From assembly GCA_913009915.1 (NCBI GenBank), contig CAJVYZ010000093.1:1-8521 (forward strand): a stretch of 8,521 bases of DNA, read 5' to 3'. The notes below the pieces were generated by a model that saw nothing but the letters and a program-made list of their open reading frames with translations, searched no databases and was not told the origin of the DNA. Below, in pieces: positions 5,494 through 8,521 of the stretch; position 1 is the first letter of the stretch, and each line of letters begins with the position of its first letter. The stretch is from an uncultured Gemmatimonadota bacterium. GTDB taxonomy: Bacteria > Gemmatimonadota > Gemmatimonadetes > Gemmatimonadales > GWC2-71-9. Position numbers and translations under genes: made by a program.

Positions 5494-6782
5494 GCGCGGC
5501 CGGCAGACCTCCGCGTGAGGGTCTCAGGCTGGGGATCATCCTGCGCCTGTCGCTGCGCAACGTGCTGCGCTATGCCCGGCGGAGTACGCTCACGGCCTCA
5601 GCCATGGTGCTGGGGCTTGGGTTGTTGATTTTCTCCCGTACTCTTGCCGACGGCGCTCACGAAAGCTGGATCGATCAAGGCGTGCAACTGGGGATGGGAC
5701 ACGTCGCGCTGCAGGCGCCGGACTACCAGCAGAATCGGTCGCTCGCCTACCGGCTCACCGCTAGTCGCCTGGCCACGGCGATGGGGGCACTGGACGATCC
5801 CCAGATCGAGCCCAGCGTGGCGATGGTGGCCCCTCGGATCGCCGTGAGCGGGCTGGCCTCATCCGCTGGGTCCGCGCTACCCGTCCAGATTCTCGGTGTC
5901 GATCCGGATCTGGAGCCGGCGTTTTCCTTGCTGGACGACAAGCTGGTCGAGGGGCGCTACCTCCAGCGCGGCGACCGATTGTCAGCCTACGTCGGCATAG
6001 GGCTGGTCGAACGGCTGGGCATCCACTTGGGGTCGCGGTTCGTGCTGACCGCCCAGGACGCCGACGGTGAAATTCAGGGACAACTGGTCCGTGTGGCAGG
6101 GATCTTCAGGACCGGCGTCCCCGACCTCGACGAAGGCATCATCCACCTGACGCTCTCCACCGCGCAACGGTGGCTCAACGCCCCGGGGGCCGTGACCACC
6201 GTGGCGGTGTTGCTGCGGTCGAGCCGGGAGACGCCCCCGGTCATCCGGTCGCTCGAGCGAATCCTCCCGGCGAACGAGGTAGAGGTGCTGTCGTGGCGGG
6301 AGGTATCCCCCGAACTCGACGCCGCGGTCAAGATCGACGATCTCGGCGACTGGGTGTTCCACAGCATCACGCTGGCCATCATCGCGCTGGCCATTCTCAA
6401 CGCCATCCTCATGGCCGTCATGAACCGCAAGCGGGAATTCGGCGTCCTCCAGGCATTGGGGTTGACGGGCGGAGAAACCGGCGTCGTCGTGCTGCTCGAG
6501 GGCGTTATGTTGAGCCTCCTGAGCGGAGGTTTGGGCATCCTGCTTGGTCTCGGAGTCACCTGGTTCTTCTGGCGCGACGGATTGGACATGTCCTTCCTGA
6601 TGGATGAGGAACTGACGTTTTCGGGAACCTTGTTCGATCCGGTCATGGTTCCCGAATTCCGCCTGGCCACCATCCTCGTCAGCCTGGCGCTGATCATCAC
6701 GATCGGTGTTCTGGCGTCCCTCTACCCGGCTCGCCAAGCCACGCGGATCGATGTGGCCGAGGCCATGAAATTCGACCGATGA
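5490..6782 (+). CDS. FtsX/LolC-E-type ABC transporter permease, second of a pair
   Basis: The product is 430 residues from ATG 5490, which sits in the ATGA overlap with the first permease; the frame is open from 5277 but that extra stretch is a shadow of the upstream gene. Order: cytoplasmic start with LRLSLRNVLRYARR (18-31), TM1 at about 33-51, periplasmic domain with GHVALQAPDYQQNRSL (70-85), TM2 289-311, TM3 332-360, TM4 392-413. MNRKREFGVLQALGLTGGET (311-330) is the coupling helix and LYPARQATRIDVAEAM (411-426) the family ending. The DYQ-x2-RSL motif is shared with the first permease (NYQ-x2-RSL), but the rest differs widely, so they are old paralogues acting as the two halves of one channel, as LolC and LolE do. 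Its stop overlaps the ATPase start by 4 bp. Confidence 0.92.
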   Translation: MSAAGRPPREGLRLGIILRLSLRNVLRYARRSTLTASAMVLGLGLLIFSRTLADGAHESWIDQGVQLGMGHVALQAPDYQQNRSLAYRLTASRLATAMGALDDPQIEPSVAMVAPRIAVSGLASSAGSALPVQILGVDPDLEPAFSLLDDKLVEGRYLQRGDRLSAYVGIGLVERLGIHLGSRFVLTAQDADGEIQGQLVRVAGIFRTGVPDLDEGIIHLTLSTAQRWLNAPGAVTTVAVLLRSSRETPPVIRSLERILPANEVEVLSWREVSPELDAAVKIDDLGDWVFHSITLAIIALAILNAILMAVMNRKREFGVLQALGLTGGETGVVVLLEGVMLSLLSGGLGILLGLGVTWFFWRDGLDMSFLMDEELTFSGTLFDPVMVPEFRLATILVSLALIITIGVLASLYPARQATRIDVAEAMKFDR

Positions 6783-7513
6783 AAGAGCACCACCTGCAAC
6801 CGACCACCGCCTTTCAGGTGACGGCACAGGGACACGCCGTCCGAACCGTAGACCTGTGGAAGACCTACCCCCAAGAACCCGAGCCGGTCCACGCCGTGAG
6901 CGGCGTGTCGCTGGAAATCGCCCCGGGCGAATTCCTGGCGATGGCCGGCCCATCCGGGTCGGGCAAGACCACGCTGCTCAACATGCTCGGCGGCCTGACC
7001 CGTCCCACCAGGGGCGAGGTCTGGATTGCCGGTCACGAGTTGAGCCAGCTCTCCGACAAGGCCCTGGCCCGGCTGCGGCTGGAGAGTATTGGGTTCGTGT
7101 TTCAGGCCTACAATCTCCTTCCGGTGCTGACGGCGCTGGAGAACGCCGAGTTCTCACTGCTGCTGCGCGGCGTCCCCAAGGAAGAGCGGCGCCGGCGAGT
7201 CACCGACTTGTTCCGCAAGATCGGCATGGACGGGCTGGAAGACCGGCGCCCAGGCCGGCTGTCCGGCGGGCAACAGCAGCGGGTGGCCGTGGCCCGTGCC
7301 GTGGTGGGCAAACCCGCCCTGGTACTGGCGGACGAACCGACCGCCAATCTCGATTCCCACGCCAGCGACGACCTTCTCGGGGTCATGGAGGATCTCAATC
7401 GCGAACTAGGGACCACCTTTGTGTTCGCTACTCACGACCCTCGGGTGATGGATCGGGCCCATAGGCTCATCCGTTTGGTGGACGGCGCCGTCGTGAGCGA
7501 TGAGCGGCGGTGA
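6779..7513 (+). CDS. ABC transporter ATPase, LolD/MacB type
   Basis: The product is 244 residues, the usual size for a stand-alone LolD/MacB-class ATP-binding subunit on the cytoplasmic face. All motifs are intact: Walker A GPSGSGKTT (57-65), Q-loop FVFQAYNLLP (106-115), signature LSGGQQQRVAVARA (161-174), Walker B LVLADEPT (181-188) with catalytic Glu186, D-loop ANLDS (189-193), and switch His219 in FATHDP. FVFQAYNLLPVLTALENAEF is characteristic of the MacB/LolD/FtsE branch (COG1136). The N-terminus is about 20 residues longer than typical. The start is in an ATGA overlap with the second permease; the end overlaps the next gene by 14 bp. It should power the heterodimer of the two preceding permeases. 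By neighbours it is closer in role to LolD than to MacB, since no MacA adaptor is present. Confidence 0.95.
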   Translation: MKEHHLQPTTAFQVTAQGHAVRTVDLWKTYPQEPEPVHAVSGVSLEIAPGEFLAMAGPSGSGKTTLLNMLGGLTRPTRGEVWIAGHELSQLSDKALARLRLESIGFVFQAYNLLPVLTALENAEFSLLLRGVPKEERRRRVTDLFRKIGMDGLEDRRPGRLSGGQQQRVAVARAVVGKPALVLADEPTANLDSHASDDLLGVMEDLNRELGTTFVFATHDPRVMDRAHRLIRLVDGAVVSDERR

Positions 7514-8331
7514 ACTGAATGGCGGCCGGAGACGAAAGAGATGGCTCACCGGCCTGGCCGCCGCGGTCGTCCTCGCCGCTAGCGTACCGGGGCCGCTCGC
7601 CGGCCAGCGGTTGGGGTCCATCAGCGGGTACAGCCTCACCATACCCACGGCCAGCGGCTCAGGTGACTTGAGCGAGGGCGGCTTGGCTCTGCTGCAACAA
7701 CTCCGCTTGATGGGCCGGCCCGCGTTGGGTTCCTTGTCGCTCGAGTTCGCCTACCAGCAGAATCTCCAGCTCAGAGAAAACCTGGCTGCCGGGCTCAGCG
7801 GGACGGTGTTCGTTGCCACCAGCACCAAGTGGTTGCCGCTGCAGTGGACCATAGTGGATGACGATCACGTAACCTGGGAACACGGCTTCGACCGACTGGC
7901 ACTCGAAGCCGGGGGCCGGGCCTGGGACGGCACCGTGGGCCGCCAGGCCATATCGTGGGCTACGACGTTGTTCCTCACGCCGGCCGATCCGTTCGCGCCG
8001 TTCGACCCCTCGGATCCGTTTCGGGCATACCGGGCAGGGGTGGACGCTGCGCGAGTCAGGTACTACCCCGGCCCGCTCAGCGAGGTGGACATGGTCGTGC
8101 GCCTGGCGGATACCGACTCCGGTACCGCGGTCACGGCCCTCGCGCGTGGCAGGACGACCTGGGGTCAGACAGACGTTTCTGCCTGGGCAGGCCTCGTGTT
8201 CGACCGGCCAGGCGTTGCCCTGGGAGCTACCCGCAGCGTGGGCGGTCTTCAGTTGCGAGGCGAAATTTCGCTCCGTGAAAACCCTGACAGCGGCACGGCT
8301 GCAGTCCGGCTTGCCGTCGGGGCCGACAATC
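7500..8331 (+). CDS. Secreted, probably outer-membrane beta-barrel protein; C-terminus lost at the adapter
   Basis: Two hundred seventy-seven full codons remain before the adapter begins at 8332; the residues Q-IGRAHV and stop that would follow are adapter-derived. A Sec signal follows an Arg/Lys-rich start (GRRRKRW, 9-15): hydrophobic 16-34, cleavage near LAG-Q35/36. The rest is rich in short amphipathic strands with aromatic ends and turns (LGSLSLEFAYQQ, VTWEHGFDRLALEAGGRAW, SEVDMVVRLADTD, TDVSAWAGLVFD, GLQLRGEISLRE). VGRQAISWATTLFLTPADPF (146-165) then APFDP and YRAGVDAARVRYYPG resemble the conserved first third of porin-like proteins that read RQ-x-SWG-x-PADLFNPF-x-YRPGVDA; the match is by eye. 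It starts inside the ATPase gene (14-bp overlap), so it is translated with it. I infer an outer-membrane partner of the LolA/ABC system. No specific family name is certain. Confidence 0.78.
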
Positions 8332-8397
8332 AGATCGGAAGAGCACACGTCTGAACTCCAGTCACACTGATATATCTCGTATGCCGTCTTCTGCTTG
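8332..8397 (+). other. Illumina TruSeq P7/index adapter, untrimmed
   Basis: Starts AGATCGGAAGAGC, with the index ACTGATAT at 8366-8373 between GTCAC and ATCTCGTATGCC, and ends in CTTCTGCTTG. It is the same 66-base adapter and the same index as at 57-122, in the opposite direction, so both ends come from one library. Confidence 0.98.
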
Positions 8398-8521
8398 AAA
8401 AAAAAAAAAACACAACAAAAAAAAAAACAAAAACATGAAAAAAGAAATCGACACCAAGACACATATACTCGCTCAATCCAATGACAACTCACAACTGCAC
8501 ATGATAGTCTGCGCACGAAAC
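8398..8521 (+). other. Sequencing artefact beyond the right adapter
   Basis: Thirteen A (8398-8410), then A-rich and finally random-looking base calls. With the adapter, 190 bases lie beyond the insert, so reads were long (about 200 bases or more). Translations of this stretch on the minus strand give the familiar contaminant peptide ending DWSSDVCSSDL. Confidence 0.93.

Noticed and set aside
57..8397. 66-base perfect terminal inverted repeat, as if a transposon or linear element
   Set aside because: Both copies are an Illumina P7/index adapter with flow-cell and index parts, followed by homopolymer and noise.
7659..8516. Minus-strand frame of 285 codons at the right end
   Set aside because: It starts in the noise beyond the adapter, runs through adapter sequence (DWSSDVCSSDL) and then antisense to the barrel protein.

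Overview
The 8521-base window is a GC-rich, densely coded metagenome-type contig whose real genomic sequence runs only from about 123 to 8331. Both outer ends are sequencing artefacts: a 66-base Illumina P7/index adapter lies at 57-122 and again, reverse-complemented, at 8332-8397, each followed outward by a homopolymer (T on the left, A on the right) and junk base calls. The protein families point to a Gemmatimonadota-like or Acidobacteriota-like bacterium: a serine/threonine kinase of the style common there, a remnant of an ADOP-type FtsX permease, and a Gram-negative envelope transport operon. This assignment is inference from family resemblance; there is no rRNA or other phylogenetic marker in the window.

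Layout. On the minus strand, 123-320 is the N-terminal 66 codons of a membrane protein that I recall from succinate dehydrogenase loci; the adapter cuts it off. A roughly 320-base spacer follows, with a plausible minus-strand promoter. At 638-1724 on the plus strand is a Pkn-type Ser/Thr kinase with all catalytic motifs but two frame breaks: an apparent one-base insertion near 674-677, and a junction near 1476-1483 where the kinase domain runs straight into the last ~70 residues of the usual TPR-like tail, so the transmembrane and sensor part is missing. Next come a small secreted four-cysteine protein (1870-2319), a repeat-rich spacer (five GGCGGTA copies, then nine perfect GCTGCCCTC units) and a small TPR-like protein (2561-3070). 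A 59-codon ADOP permease remnant lies on the minus strand at 3098-3277.

The right half (3448-8331) is one tightly packed plus-strand operon: a periplasmic LolA-like lipoprotein carrier, two FtsX/LolC-E-type permeases, a LolD/MacB-type ATPase, and a secreted, probably outer-membrane beta-barrel protein truncated by the contig end. Gaps are 9 bp, then overlaps of 4, 4 and 14 bp. Together they look like a trans-envelope route: an ATPase-driven inner-membrane extractor, a periplasmic carrier with a lipid-binding fold, and an outer-membrane partner. The substrate (lipoprotein or another lipid) cannot be told from the sequence. This operon, the dispersed GAGGGCAGC/GCGGTA repeats and the broken kinase are the items most worth a second look.
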